Shown piece by piece: positions 1-8,163 of a stretch of DNA of 64,000 nucleotides (position 1 is the first letter of the stretch; each line of letters starts with the position of its first letter). This DNA is from Andeanibacterium fulvum. GTDB lineage: Bacteria; Pseudomonadota; Alphaproteobacteria; Sphingomonadales; Sphingomonadaceae. A program made the position numbers and the translations under genes. A model generated the notes under the pieces. That model did not search any database and was not told the origin of the DNA. It was given only the letters and a program-made list of their open reading frames with translations. Location of the stretch: positions 124,001-188,000 of the forward strand of contig NZ_JBANRM010000004.1 of assembly GCF_037154085.1 (NCBI RefSeq), written 5' to 3'.

Positions 1-195
1 TCGCCGGAGAGCATTCCCGAGACCGTAGCCGAGGATCGAGTTCCGCACTTCGTGGCATGGCTGAGGCGTTGCTATGCGCGGCCACGCCTTGTCAAAACAT
101 TCGAACTGGCGCGGGCCGTGGGCCAGCGGGCGTTTGACGTCGCCGCAAAACTCGGGGTCGAACCCGGCAGCGAAACGCAGGGAGCCACCCGATGA
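1..195 (+). CDS. Glutathione S-transferase family protein, C-terminal part only
   Basis: The first 64 codons read open from the window edge to a TGA at 193-195, so only a C-terminal tail is visible. The segment RVPHFVAWLRR followed by a run of basic and alanine-rich helices resembles the end of the all-helical C-terminal GST domain. The stop overlaps the ATG of the next gene (ATGA), so the two GST genes are probably translationally coupled. The N-terminal thioredoxin-like domain lies outside the window, so the family call rests mainly on the neighbour and on the helical tail. Confidence 0.5.
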   Translation, partial: SPESIPETVAEDRVPHFVAWLRRCYARPRLVKTFELARAVGQRAFDVAAKLGVEPGSETQGATR

Positions 196-944
196 TCCGA
201 CTTACGCTGGGCAGCGGGGATGCCAGCAGTTTTCGCCTGATCTTCGCGCTCGAGGAAATCGGCCTGCCTTATGAGGTGACCTTGATCGATCTCGACGCGC
301 TGGAACAATGGAGCGACGCTCAGCGGACCTTGTCGCCAACCGGTGCGGTACCCTTGTTGCAGATCGACGACCTGTTGATGGAGGAAAGCGATCTCGCCCT
401 GTTCTTCCTGGCCGAAAGCAATCCGGCCCACGGCCTGTTACCGCGGGAGGCGGCCGCGCTCTATGATTGCCAGGACACGATCTACACACTCGACCGGCTG
501 ATGAACGCCAGCGGCAACCTGCTTGGCTGGCTCGCCGGTACGACCGAAGCGACCCGGCAAGACTATCTTGCCCGGCTGGCCGCCACTCCCAGCCGCCCCG
601 TCCTGTCCGGCTGGTCAGCCGTCCTGCGGGACGCGGTGCCGCTGGATCAGCGCCCACAGGCGGCGCTGGCGGACCTCGAGGAAGGACTGGACATCATCGA
701 AGGCTTGCTGGCCAAAGGCGACTGGTTGCTGGGGAATGAGTTTTCCATCGCCGATATTGCCGGCATGTCGCTGGTCCATCGCCTGGTTCCTGACCTGCAA
801 TCGGCTATCGCCCCAGCGAAGCGCCCCCGTATTGCGGCCTGGATGGGGCGGATCAGCGGACGGCGGGCATATCAGAAGGCCGTCGGCCGTCAGGTAAGCG
901 AGGGTATCTCGCTGTTCCACTCGCCGCCAAGGGATCACCTCTGA
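192..944 (+). CDS. Glutathione S-transferase family protein
   Basis: This 250-residue cytosolic protein has GST architecture. The thioredoxin-like N-terminal domain starts MIRLTLGSGDASSFR. It carries the cis-proline loop GAVPLL near residue 51 and an ES pair near residue 65 (EESDLALFFL), both glutathione-contact motifs. The C-terminal part is helical, with the conserved N-capping stretch FSIADIAGMSL near residue 185. GSTs conjugate glutathione to electrophiles or catalyse GSH-dependent lyase or isomerase steps. The substrate cannot be read here. Its ATG overlaps the stop of the preceding GST gene by 4 bases, indicating a two-gene unit. It converges with the LysR gene at 957. Confidence 0.85.
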   Translation: MIRLTLGSGDASSFRLIFALEEIGLPYEVTLIDLDALEQWSDAQRTLSPTGAVPLLQIDDLLMEESDLALFFLAESNPAHGLLPREAAALYDCQDTIYTLDRLMNASGNLLGWLAGTTEATRQDYLARLAATPSRPVLSGWSAVLRDAVPLDQRPQAALADLEEGLDIIEGLLAKGDWLLGNEFSIADIAGMSLVHRLVPDLQSAIAPAKRPRIAAWMGRISGRRAYQKAVGRQVSEGISLFHSPPRDHL

Positions 945-956
945 CGGATTTGGGGT

Positions 957-1895
957 TCAACCTTCCGAGCCCCTGCCCCGTCGTCCCTCGCCGAAGATCG
1001 AGAACATCGACTTTCTGAGCCAGGAAATCAGCGGGTCCTTGTTATAGCGCCGATGCCAATACTGGCTCACCTCGATCGTCCCGGTATCGAATTCCGGCTC
1101 GATGATCTTGATCTTGTATATCTTGCGCAAATAGGTCGCGAGAGAACGCGGATAGATCGAGATCAGCGTCGGATCGTTGGCGACGATATAGGGTGTGGCC
1201 GTTGCATTCGGCGTAATGACCTTCGCCTTGCGATAGAAACCCTGGCTTTCCAGCAGTTGGTCGATCCGGTTCTTCGCCTGCGAGCGGATTTGATGGATCA
1301 CATGATCGGCCGCGGCATATTGCTCGATGCTCATGCTGCCTTGATGCGGATGGTCCTGCGAACAGACCACCACCATGTCGTCATCGTAAAGCTTCTGGCA
1401 CATGAGATCGAGCGACGGGGACGAGATGAAGCCGACATAGAGATCGAGCTTGCCGTCCAGCAATTGCCGTTCGGCCTCATTCGCCTGGCTCATCAGGGTC
1501 TGGATGCGGCATTTGGGGGCTTCACGCGTCACATAATCGAGCAGGGCAGGCAGCATCATGATCTCGCCGACGTCCCCTAGCGCGAGAACCAGCGTCCGCT
1601 CGGTCTCGCGCGGGTCGAACGAAGACGTCGCCAGCAGGATGTCTCCGACGGAATTTAGGATGTCGTTGACCGGCTCCGCAAGTTCCAGCGCCTTGGGGGT
1701 CGGGATCATGCGGTTGCGCGTCTTGACGAACAACTCGTCGCCCAGCAGCCGACGAAGGCGCGTCAAGGCATGGCTTGCCGAGCTCTGCGACATGGAAAGC
1801 TCGTCCGCCGCCACGCTGACGCTGCGATGCTGGAGAATGGCACCGAGCACAATCAACAGATTCAGATCGAAATTTCTAAGCTTGCCTAGCTCCAT
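957..1895 (-). CDS. LysR-type transcriptional regulator (copy 1)
   Basis: A 312-residue LysR regulator. The N-terminal winged helix-turn-helix covers about residues 18-50 (VSVAADELSMSQSSASHALTRLR). The C-terminal periplasmic-binding-like effector domain includes the run KLDLYVGF. The ATG at 1895 is preferred over an ATG at 1934 because a good ribosome site (GGGAG) precedes it and the start then aligns with its paralogue at 34906. The two regulators share the N-terminal motif LR-x-DLNLL and the C-terminal YWHRR-N-DP-I-W pattern. It is divergent from the MFS operon starting at 2441, the usual position of a LysR activator and its target. It is a candidate reader of the 27-bp element described below; the ligand is unknown. 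Confidence 0.93.
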   Translation of the reverse strand: MELGKLRNFDLNLLIVLGAILQHRSVSVAADELSMSQSSASHALTRLRRLLGDELFVKTRNRMIPTPKALELAEPVNDILNSVGDILLATSSFDPRETERTLVLALGDVGEIMMLPALLDYVTREAPKCRIQTLMSQANEAERQLLDGKLDLYVGFISSPSLDLMCQKLYDDDMVVVCSQDHPHQGSMSIEQYAAADHVIHQIRSQAKNRIDQLLESQGFYRKAKVITPNATATPYIVANDPTLISIYPRSLATYLRKIYKIKIIEPEFDTGTIEVSQYWHRRYNKDPLISWLRKSMFSIFGEGRRGRGSEG

Positions 1896-1940
1896 CGTAC
1901 TCTCCCGCCGGTCATCCGCGATGACGGCATTCATTCAAAG

Positions 1941-1963
1941 CGTTATCGCCCTTATCGATAACG
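1941..1963. promoter_or_regulatory. Inverted repeat ahead of LysR copy 1
   Basis: CGTTATCG (1941-1948) and CGATAACG (1956-1963) form a perfect 8-bp inverted repeat with a 7-bp spacer, 45 bases upstream of the LysR start. Position and symmetry suit an autoregulatory LysR site. The half-site CGATAAC also occurs in the 27-bp element at 13431. Confidence 0.5.
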
Positions 1964-2440
1964 GGTACAGGAGTTGAAGGCGCAGTCAACGCGCCGGCAC
2001 CACGATCTCGCCTCGCTTGGCGCGGCATTGCATTCCCGAGCGCCATATCCTCAGCTCTCATACGGCCAATCCGGCCGCGTCTTGATCGGAACGCCGAAAA
2101 ACAGCCATTGATAGTGCTCAACACGCAAAGAACTGGCGCAAATCGTCATTTTTCCCCAATCGCTCTGCGCCTTTGCCTGACGCTAAGCAGCGAGCATCAT
2201 CGCGCGCGCCGGCGCACCGGCCTCGCACAAACCGAACCATGCTTTAGTTATGCACAATATCGATAGGAACTATCGGAATTCCGTCTGTGGCTGAACCTCC
2301 GTCCACATGTTAGCGAGAATATGTCCAAATCCATACCTGATGACTAGGGATTACCAGCTTCAGGAGTAAAAGCAAATGATACAAAGGGTTTCGGACAGAG
2401 CCGGACATTCCGGCTCGGGAGACGCGGAGCAGTGGAAGGC
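1964..2440. other. Divergent intergenic region between LysR and MFS operon
   Basis: About 480 bases without a credible gene. It carries the 27-bp shared element at 2249-2275 and presumably the promoter of the MFS operon. No RNA gene or terminator was recognised. Confidence 0.6.
2249..2275 (+). promoter_or_regulatory. Shared 27-bp operator-like element, copy 1 (MFS operon)
   Basis: Read toward the MFS gene it is TATGCA, 8 bases, ATAGGAACTAT, CG. The core is the dyad CGATAG-GAA-CTATCG (2261-2275). The same spacing and orientation recur ahead of the genes at 13267, 14423 and 34701. Here 165 bases separate its CG edge from the ATG at 2441. A LysR-type regulator is the likely reader; this is inference. 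Confidence 0.6.
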
Positions 2441-3814
2441 ATGACCAGTACCAGCACAAATCCCCCGGGCGCTCATGCGCCCGCCAGCGAAGCCCTGTCC
2501 GTGCCCGCTGTGCCCGCGCCCGCTGCCGCATATGATGGCGGGTGGAGCCTGCGCTCGATGTATGCGCTAGCGCTGCTCACGCTCGCCTATGCATTCAACT
2601 ATTTCGACAGGCTGCTGATTTCCCTTCTGTTTCCGCTGATCCAGAAGGACCTGCAACTCACCGATACGGAACTGGGCCTGGTGACCGGCGTTGCCTTTGT
2701 CCTCGTCTACGCCGTGATGGGCATCCCCGTGGCGCGACTGGCCGATCGCTGGAACCGCAAAGCGATCATCGGCATCGGCTTCTCGTTCTGGAGCGCGATG
2801 ACGGTGATGACCGGCTTTGTCTCCAATGTCTGGCAGCTCGCTGCGACACGCTTCCTGATGGGCGCGGGCGAATCCGCAGGGACGCCGCCATCCACTTCGA
2901 TGCTTTCCGACATCTTCGACAAGAAGCGCCGCCCGCTGGCCTTCTCGATCATGGTCTCGGGCACCGCCATTTCCGGCCTGATCCTTACGCCCATCGCGGG
3001 CTGGATTGGCCATCTCTACGGCTGGCGCATCACCTACTGGATCGCCGGCGGCGTCGGCCTGTTCCTGGGCCTGCTGCTGATGTTCACCGTCCGCGAACCG
3101 CTTCGCGGAACTTTCGACCCGGCGCCGAAATCCGCAGACGATACGAAACCCTCGTTCGGCCCGTCCCTCGCCTTCCTCCTGAAGCGCCGGACCTATGTGT
3201 TCGCCACACTGGGCGCCGCGCTCGTGACCATTTCCTTTTATGCCCATGTCGTGTGGAGCACGACATTCATGCTGCGCGTTCACGGAATGGACGTGGCCCA
3301 AAGCGCCAGTCTGCTGGGCCCTATCCGCGGGATCGCCGGGCTGGTCGGTGCGCTGAGCGGGGGCGTGCTGATGACCCGGTTGCTCCGTTTCGACGAGCGC
3401 TGGCGCATCTGGCTGCCCGCAATCTGCTTCACCACTGTCGGCCTGTCGCAATATGTGTTCCTCTTTGCCCCCAGCATCCCGCTGGTGGCGCTGGGCGCGG
3501 CGATCGACAGCATGGCGGCCAGCATGATGGTTCCGCTGCTCTCGCTGTTGCTCATCCAGGTGATGCCTGTCTCCATCCGATCATTTGGCATGGCACTCTA
3601 CGTGCTCTCCATCGCCATTCTCGGCCAGATCATCGGCCCGCTCGGGGTTGGCTGGCTGAACGATCAGCTGGCGATCATCTGGCAGGAGGAAGCGATCCGC
3701 TATTCCATGTCGATCACCGCGCTGGTCGGCGTGATTGCCGGGCCGATCATGATGCTCGCCGGCCGTTCGCTGCTGCAGGACACCAGCCATGCTCAGGAGT
3801 GGCAGGGACAATGA
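2441..3814 (+). CDS. MFS transporter, spinster-like (copy 1)
   Basis: A 457-residue inner-membrane major facilitator protein with about 12 hydrophobic segments. It starts with a proline/alanine-rich cytoplasmic tail, then TM1 with YAFNYFDR. The MFS signature loop between TM2 and TM3 is present (GIPVARLADRWNRK). It is closely similar to the MFS at 29403-30743 over most of its length (for example NYFDRLLISLL and SNVWQLAATRFLMG against SNFWQLAATRFLMG), so the two are paralogues. The ATG at 2441 is preferred to a GTG at 2432. Its stop overlaps the start of the FMN enzyme gene (ATGA), making it the first gene of a four-gene operon. The cargo is probably an organic acid or aromatic catabolite; the sequence does not specify it. 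Confidence 0.9.
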   Translation: MTSTSTNPPGAHAPASEALSVPAVPAPAAAYDGGWSLRSMYALALLTLAYAFNYFDRLLISLLFPLIQKDLQLTDTELGLVTGVAFVLVYAVMGIPVARLADRWNRKAIIGIGFSFWSAMTVMTGFVSNVWQLAATRFLMGAGESAGTPPSTSMLSDIFDKKRRPLAFSIMVSGTAISGLILTPIAGWIGHLYGWRITYWIAGGVGLFLGLLLMFTVREPLRGTFDPAPKSADDTKPSFGPSLAFLLKRRTYVFATLGAALVTISFYAHVVWSTTFMLRVHGMDVAQSASLLGPIRGIAGLVGALSGGVLMTRLLRFDERWRIWLPAICFTTVGLSQYVFLFAPSIPLVALGAAIDSMAASMMVPLLSLLLIQVMPVSIRSFGMALYVLSIAILGQIIGPLGVGWLNDQLAIIWQEEAIRYSMSITALVGVIAGPIMMLAGRSLLQDTSHAQEWQGQ

Positions 3815-4974
3815 CCTCTCGCATCTTGTATCCGAACCGGCGTGCACTGCTTGCAGGCGGGCTGGCTACGGGTGCGCTGGCCCTGCTTCCGGTCCACCGT
3901 GCCCGCGCGAACGTTCCGGCAAAAGGCACGGCAGCCGGAAGCAGGCCATTCGAGCTGCTGAACCTGATAGAGCTTGAAGAACGGGCGCGCGGCTCCATTC
4001 CCGCGCCCGCCTTCGCCTTCATCTCGAACGGCGCTGGGGATGAATGGAGCCTCAGGGAAAACCGACTCGCATTCGACCGGAGGGAAATCTACCCGCGCGT
4101 CTATGCTGGTGTCGGTCACACCGATACGAACTGCACTCTGCTGGGCACCACGCTGCAAACGCCCCTGATCGCCCCTCCGACCATGGGCCACGGACTGGTC
4201 CATGAAAGCGCGGAAGTGGGCACTGCGCGGGGTGTGGAACAGGCGGGTGGCCTGATGGTGCTGAGCACGCTTTCCACCCGCCGGATGGAAGATGTGGCGC
4301 AGGCGACAAAGGGCCCGCGCTGGTTCCAGCTCTATCAGGACGAAGATGACGGCGTCACGCGCGAGCTTTTGTGGCGCGCCCGAGACGCGGGATACACGGC
4401 GATAGTCCACACGGTGGACGTGACCATGGGCGGCAATCGCGAGGCGAATATCCGCACCGGCTTTACCTGGCCCAAGGAGGTGCCGCTGGGCAATTTCCCG
4501 ATTTCCGGAAGAGGGCTGCGCCCCAAGGCGGGCCTGAGCTGGAAAGATCTGGAACTGGTCCAGAAAGAATCCGCCCTGCCGGTGATCCCCAAGGGCATTC
4601 TGCGCGCTTCCGATGCCGCTCAGGCCGTACGGCTGGGCGCGGCAGGCATCTGGCTGTCCAACCATGGCGGCCGCCAGTTGGATGGCGCGCCTTCCGCTTT
4701 CACCGTGTTGCCTCGGGCCGCCGAGGCTGTGGAAGGGCGCGTGCCGATCATCCTCGATGGCGGCGTGCGGCGCGGGCTGGACGTGTTCAAGTCTCTCGCC
4801 CTCGGGGCGACGGCAGTCGCCCTGGGACGCCCCACGATCTACGGCCTCGCCCTCGGTGGAGAGGAAGGCGTGCGGGCCGTCTATGAGAAGCTGACCGATG
4901 AACTGCGCACCGTGATGCACCTTTCCGGAACATCGCGCGTGCAGGACATCGGGCCGGACATGCTCCAGCAGTGA
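3811..4974 (+). CDS. FMN-dependent 2-hydroxyacid oxidase/dehydrogenase, exported
   Basis: A 387-residue member of the glycolate oxidase / lactate dehydrogenase (LldD) FMN family. The active-site signature SNHGGRQLDG lies at 283-292, with His285 as the catalytic base and Arg288 for carboxylate binding. FMN-binding elements include FQLY (172-175) and PVIPKG (257-262). The N-terminus NRRALLAGGLATGALALLP is a twin-arginine-like signal ending near ARA-N (residue 33), unusual because most relatives are cytosolic or membrane-associated. The start overlaps the MFS stop, and the cytochrome c and PQQ dehydrogenase genes follow. A periplasmic 2-hydroxyacid dehydrogenase passing electrons to that cytochrome is a reasonable inference. 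The substrate acid is unknown. Confidence 0.85.
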   Translation: MTSRILYPNRRALLAGGLATGALALLPVHRARANVPAKGTAAGSRPFELLNLIELEERARGSIPAPAFAFISNGAGDEWSLRENRLAFDRREIYPRVYAGVGHTDTNCTLLGTTLQTPLIAPPTMGHGLVHESAEVGTARGVEQAGGLMVLSTLSTRRMEDVAQATKGPRWFQLYQDEDDGVTRELLWRARDAGYTAIVHTVDVTMGGNREANIRTGFTWPKEVPLGNFPISGRGLRPKAGLSWKDLELVQKESALPVIPKGILRASDAAQAVRLGAAGIWLSNHGGRQLDGAPSAFTVLPRAAEAVEGRVPIILDGGVRRGLDVFKSLALGATAVALGRPTIYGLALGGEEGVRAVYEKLTDELRTVMHLSGTSRVQDIGPDMLQQ

Positions 4975-5029
4975 TCCGGCTCGTCCGGCCAGATTGCCTT
5001 CAAGACCTTCGCAGCACCGAGGCACTCAA

Positions 5030-5545
5030 GTGACAAACCGGTTCAAAGCTATCGCCGTTCTTCTTGCCGCCAGCTTAGCCTCGGCGGCATCTCTGGGCGC
5101 TGCGGCGGGCGACGAGGGTGTGTTCAGCGAGGAACAGGCAAAGGCAGGGGAACTTGGCTATGCCTCCCAATGCGCGGCCTGCCACGGCGCAAAGCTGCTC
5201 GGCCCCAATGCGCCTGCGCTGATCGGCAGCGATGTGATGCAGACCTTCGATACGGTGGCCGGGCTCTACAACTACATCGCCGTTGCCATGCCCCCACAGG
5301 CCCCGGGGCGGCTGGATGAAGAACAATATCTGGAGATCGTGGCCTTCATCCTGAAGGAGAATGGCGCGCGCGCGGGAACGGTCCCGCTCAGGCTGGACCA
5401 GGCCCGGATGCGCCAGCTTTCGCTTGCCGTGATCACGCACCCGGAGGCCGGAACCACGCCTGACGACACTGCGCCATCCGCAACTCCTCAGGAAGAGGTC
5501 CCGCAGGCCTACACCTGGGGCAAGAAGCTGCCGAGCGTGAACTGA
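5030..5545 (+). CDS. Periplasmic c-type cytochrome
   Basis: A 171-residue protein starting at a GTG (5030), which places the signal peptide (VLLAASLASAASLGAAAG) at the N-terminus. A longer ATG form at 4994 would bury it. One haem attachment site CAACH lies at 48-52, with a likely axial Met in VAMPPQAPG. The tail after residue 120 is proline-rich and probably flexible. The family is the class I cytochromes that accept electrons from quinoproteins. It sits between the FMN enzyme and the PQQ dehydrogenase in one operon, so it is the probable electron acceptor of one or both. Confidence 0.85.
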   Translation: MTNRFKAIAVLLAASLASAASLGAAAGDEGVFSEEQAKAGELGYASQCAACHGAKLLGPNAPALIGSDVMQTFDTVAGLYNYIAVAMPPQAPGRLDEEQYLEIVAFILKENGARAGTVPLRLDQARMRQLSLAVITHPEAGTTPDDTAPSATPQEEVPQAYTWGKKLPSVN

Positions 5546-5566
5546 GCGGCACAGACGAGATATCCG

Positions 5567-7339
5567 ATGGAGAACAGGATGCCCCAGCCATTCCGCAGAG
5601 CCTTGCCGCTTCTTGCCATCTGCCTCTCGATTTCAGGCATCCCGGCAAGCGCGCAAGGTGAGGAGCGCGATTACGCACCTGTCACCGACGAATTGATCGC
5701 CAATCCTCCGGCCGGGGAGTGGCCTTCCTGGCGCCGGACGCTGGACAATCAGGGCTATAGCCCGCTGGACCGGATAGACGCGCAGACGGTGGGCAAGCTG
5801 CAACTGGCCTGGGCATGGCCCATGGCGGATGTCGGCATGCAGGAAACCGCCCCGCTGATGCATGACGGCATCCTGTTCCTGCAGACCAACAACAACATCG
5901 TCCAGGCGCTGGATGCGCGGACCGGCGACCTCATCTGGGAATACCGCCCTGCCCTGGCAAAGATCCCGGCAGAATGGGCCTATCAACCCTATCAGGCGCG
6001 GCGCCAGAAGAACTCCATCGCGCTGTATGAAGATGCCGTGGTGCTCACCACTGTCGATGCCCGCATCGTGGTGCTTGACGCGAAGAGCGGCAAGGTCCTG
6101 CGCGAAACTCAGGTGCTCGATACCAATAAGGGCTACAGCTACACGGTGGGCCCGCTGGTCGTCGAAGGCAAGATCATCTCGGCCATCTCCGGTTGCTCGA
6201 TCCCCGGAACGGCGGGCGGGTGCTACATCATGGCCCACGATTTCCGGACACTGAAGGAATTGTGGCGCGTCAACACGCTCGACGATCCGGCGAACCCCAA
6301 GGTCGGCGAGAGCTGGGGCGAAGTACCTCCGGGCAATCGCTGGGGCGGCACCCCCTGGGCCACGGGGTCATACGATCCGCGCACGAAGCTGACCTTCTGG
6401 GGCACGGGCGGCCCCGGCCCTTACGCCGAACTGATCCGCGGATCCGGCGACGGAGATGTGCTCTACACCAATTCGACGCTGGCCATCGATACCGAGACCG
6501 GCAAGATCAAATGGTATTACCAGCATCTGCCGCGCGACAATTGGGACCTCGACAGCCCGTTCGAGCGGGTGCTGGTGGACATTCAGGACAAGGGCAAGAC
6601 CCGGCACCTGCTGATCTCCGTGGCGGGCAAGAACGGCATCTTCTTCGCGCTGGACCGCGACAGCGGCAAATATCTCTGGTCGAAGGACACCGTCTTCCAG
6701 AACTCGGTCACCAAGATCGATCCGGACGGCACGGTGCATGTCAATGAGGAGCTGATCCTCAAGGCACTGGGCCAGGAAGTGACGATCTGTTCCTCCATCT
6801 CGGGCGGGAAACTGTGGCAGGCCGGCGCTTACAGCCCGCAGACCGGGCAGTTCTATGTTCCGCTGACGGAAGCCTGCAACGCCGTCTCTGCCACGCAGAC
6901 GAAGTTCACGGCGGGCGGAACGGTCGGCTCGATGAAGTTCGGCCCACGCGTCCTGCCGGAAGGCATTTCGGACGCCGGGCTGGTGGAAGCGATCAAGATC
7001 GGCACCCGCAAGGACGAGAATGCCGGGTGGAAGGTTCGCCAGCGGGCGATCCCCACCTCATCGCTCCTGACCACGGGCGGCGGGCTGGTGATCGGCGGCG
7101 ATGCCGGACGCTATGCCAAGGCGTGGGACCAGAAGACCGGCGAAGTGCTATGGCAGCAGCGCCTCAACGCACCCATCGGTGGATCGCCCATGACCTATGA
7201 ACTGGACGGCGAGCAATATCTGGTGATCCCCACCGGCTACAGCGCTTCCGCCGGTTCGATTGCATCGGCCTTCCCGGAAATGCCCCTGCCGTCCGGAACC
7301 GGCAATTCGATCTTCGTCTTCAAGCTGCCGCGGCAATAG
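5567..7339 (+). CDS. PQQ-dependent dehydrogenase with unusual metal-site residues
   Basis: A 590-residue exported quinoprotein (signal LLAICLSISGIPASAQ; a start at 5579 with a GGAG ribosome site is also possible) built of repeated beta-propeller tryptophan-docking motifs. The catalytic Asp is placed at residue 327 in DNWDLDSPFE. The residue two positions on is also Asp (329), the D-x-D pattern that marks lanthanide-dependent XoxF/PedH-type enzymes. The vicinal Cys-Cys seen in methanol and ethanol dehydrogenases is absent (QARRQKNS near 143-150). The usual metal-binding Asn of the GTGNP loop is Gly (FWGTGGPGPY, 278-286). It has no cytochrome domain, so the cytochrome gene just upstream probably serves it. 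It is last in the operon from 2441. An alcohol or aldehyde substrate is likely; identity unknown. Confidence 0.88.
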   Translation: MENRMPQPFRRALPLLAICLSISGIPASAQGEERDYAPVTDELIANPPAGEWPSWRRTLDNQGYSPLDRIDAQTVGKLQLAWAWPMADVGMQETAPLMHDGILFLQTNNNIVQALDARTGDLIWEYRPALAKIPAEWAYQPYQARRQKNSIALYEDAVVLTTVDARIVVLDAKSGKVLRETQVLDTNKGYSYTVGPLVVEGKIISAISGCSIPGTAGGCYIMAHDFRTLKELWRVNTLDDPANPKVGESWGEVPPGNRWGGTPWATGSYDPRTKLTFWGTGGPGPYAELIRGSGDGDVLYTNSTLAIDTETGKIKWYYQHLPRDNWDLDSPFERVLVDIQDKGKTRHLLISVAGKNGIFFALDRDSGKYLWSKDTVFQNSVTKIDPDGTVHVNEELILKALGQEVTICSSISGGKLWQAGAYSPQTGQFYVPLTEACNAVSATQTKFTAGGTVGSMKFGPRVLPEGISDAGLVEAIKIGTRKDENAGWKVRQRAIPTSSLLTTGGGLVIGGDAGRYAKAWDQKTGEVLWQQRLNAPIGGSPMTYELDGEQYLVIPTGYSASAGSIASAFPEMPLPSGTGNSIFVFKLPRQ

Positions 7340-7343
7340 GGGC

Positions 7344-8123
7344 TCAGCCCCTCAGGGCGTGCCAGATCATATAGGCTGCCACGCAGAGGACCACTGCCGC
7401 GAAGACAGTCGATAGCTGCTTCCTGCCCCGGCCCAGACGGCAGGATAGCGCCGTTCCAGCCATGCTTCCCGCAAGACCGCCCGCGATGAAAGTCGCCGCC
7501 AGTGGCCAGTCCAGCAGGCCGGACAGGGCATAGCTCACCGCTACAGTGAGGGCGAAGGCCGTCACCGCCACCAGCGATGTGCCCACGGCAAGCAGAGTCG
7601 GCATGCCTGTTGACGCCACCAGGGCGGGGACGATCAGGAAGCCGCCGCCAATACCGAAGAAGCCGGAGAACAGGCCTGCGCCAGCCCCCATGCCCAGCAG
7701 GCGAGGCAGTTTTTCGCGAGTGCATTCCGCGGCCGGATCGCCTTCCCGCCCGCGCTTCAGGAACATCACCACGCCCACGGGGATCATCATCAGCGCGAAA
7801 AGCAGCAGCAGCTTGCCCCCGTCCATCGCCTTGCCCAGCGACGATCCGGCCAGTGCCCCCAGCGTACCGGCAAGCGCGAACAGCCCGCCGCAACGCCATT
7901 TCACATTTCCGGAACGCGCATGGGAGGCAAGGCTGGCTGCGGCATTGGCCGCCACGGCAACGGCACTGGTGCCAATCGCCAGATGAGTGTCCCCAACACC
8001 CACCAGATAGATCATCAGCGGCACCGCGAGGATCGAGCCGCCGCCACCCACCAATCCAAGCATTCCGCCCACAAGCCCGCCCGAGACGGCACCGAGCAGA
8101 TATTGGGCAGGCTCAAGCGTCAC
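7344..8123 (-). CDS. Sulfite exporter TauE/SafE family permease
   Basis: A 259-residue integral membrane protein of about eight hydrophobic helices. It has the family's two glycine-rich repeats: LGLVGGGGSILAVPLMIYLVG near 23-43 and FSGFFGIGGGFLIVPALV near 150-168. TauE/SafE proteins move sulfite, sulfoacetate or other small anions out of the cell. It begins with GTG. It is the last gene of a minus-strand unit containing a persulfide dioxygenase and a sulfurtransferase, which strongly suggests sulfite export. The stops of this gene and the PQQ dehydrogenase are only 4 bases apart, so the two operons converge here. Confidence 0.88.
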   Translation of the reverse strand: MTLEPAQYLLGAVSGGLVGGMLGLVGGGGSILAVPLMIYLVGVGDTHLAIGTSAVAVAANAAASLASHARSGNVKWRCGGLFALAGTLGALAGSSLGKAMDGGKLLLLFALMMIPVGVVMFLKRGREGDPAAECTREKLPRLLGMGAGAGLFSGFFGIGGGFLIVPALVASTGMPTLLAVGTSLVAVTAFALTVAVSYALSGLLDWPLAATFIAGGLAGSMAGTALSCRLGRGRKQLSTVFAAVVLCVAAYMIWHALRG

Positions 8124-8163
8124 GCCGCCTCTGACCGCTTCGGGCAGGCACGGCGCAGCGCCA

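Noticed and set aside
2542..4974. 810-codon frame as one fused protein
   Set aside because: The first 423 codons are an out-of-frame reading of the MFS gene. The genuine enzyme starts at ATG 3811 with its own signal peptide.
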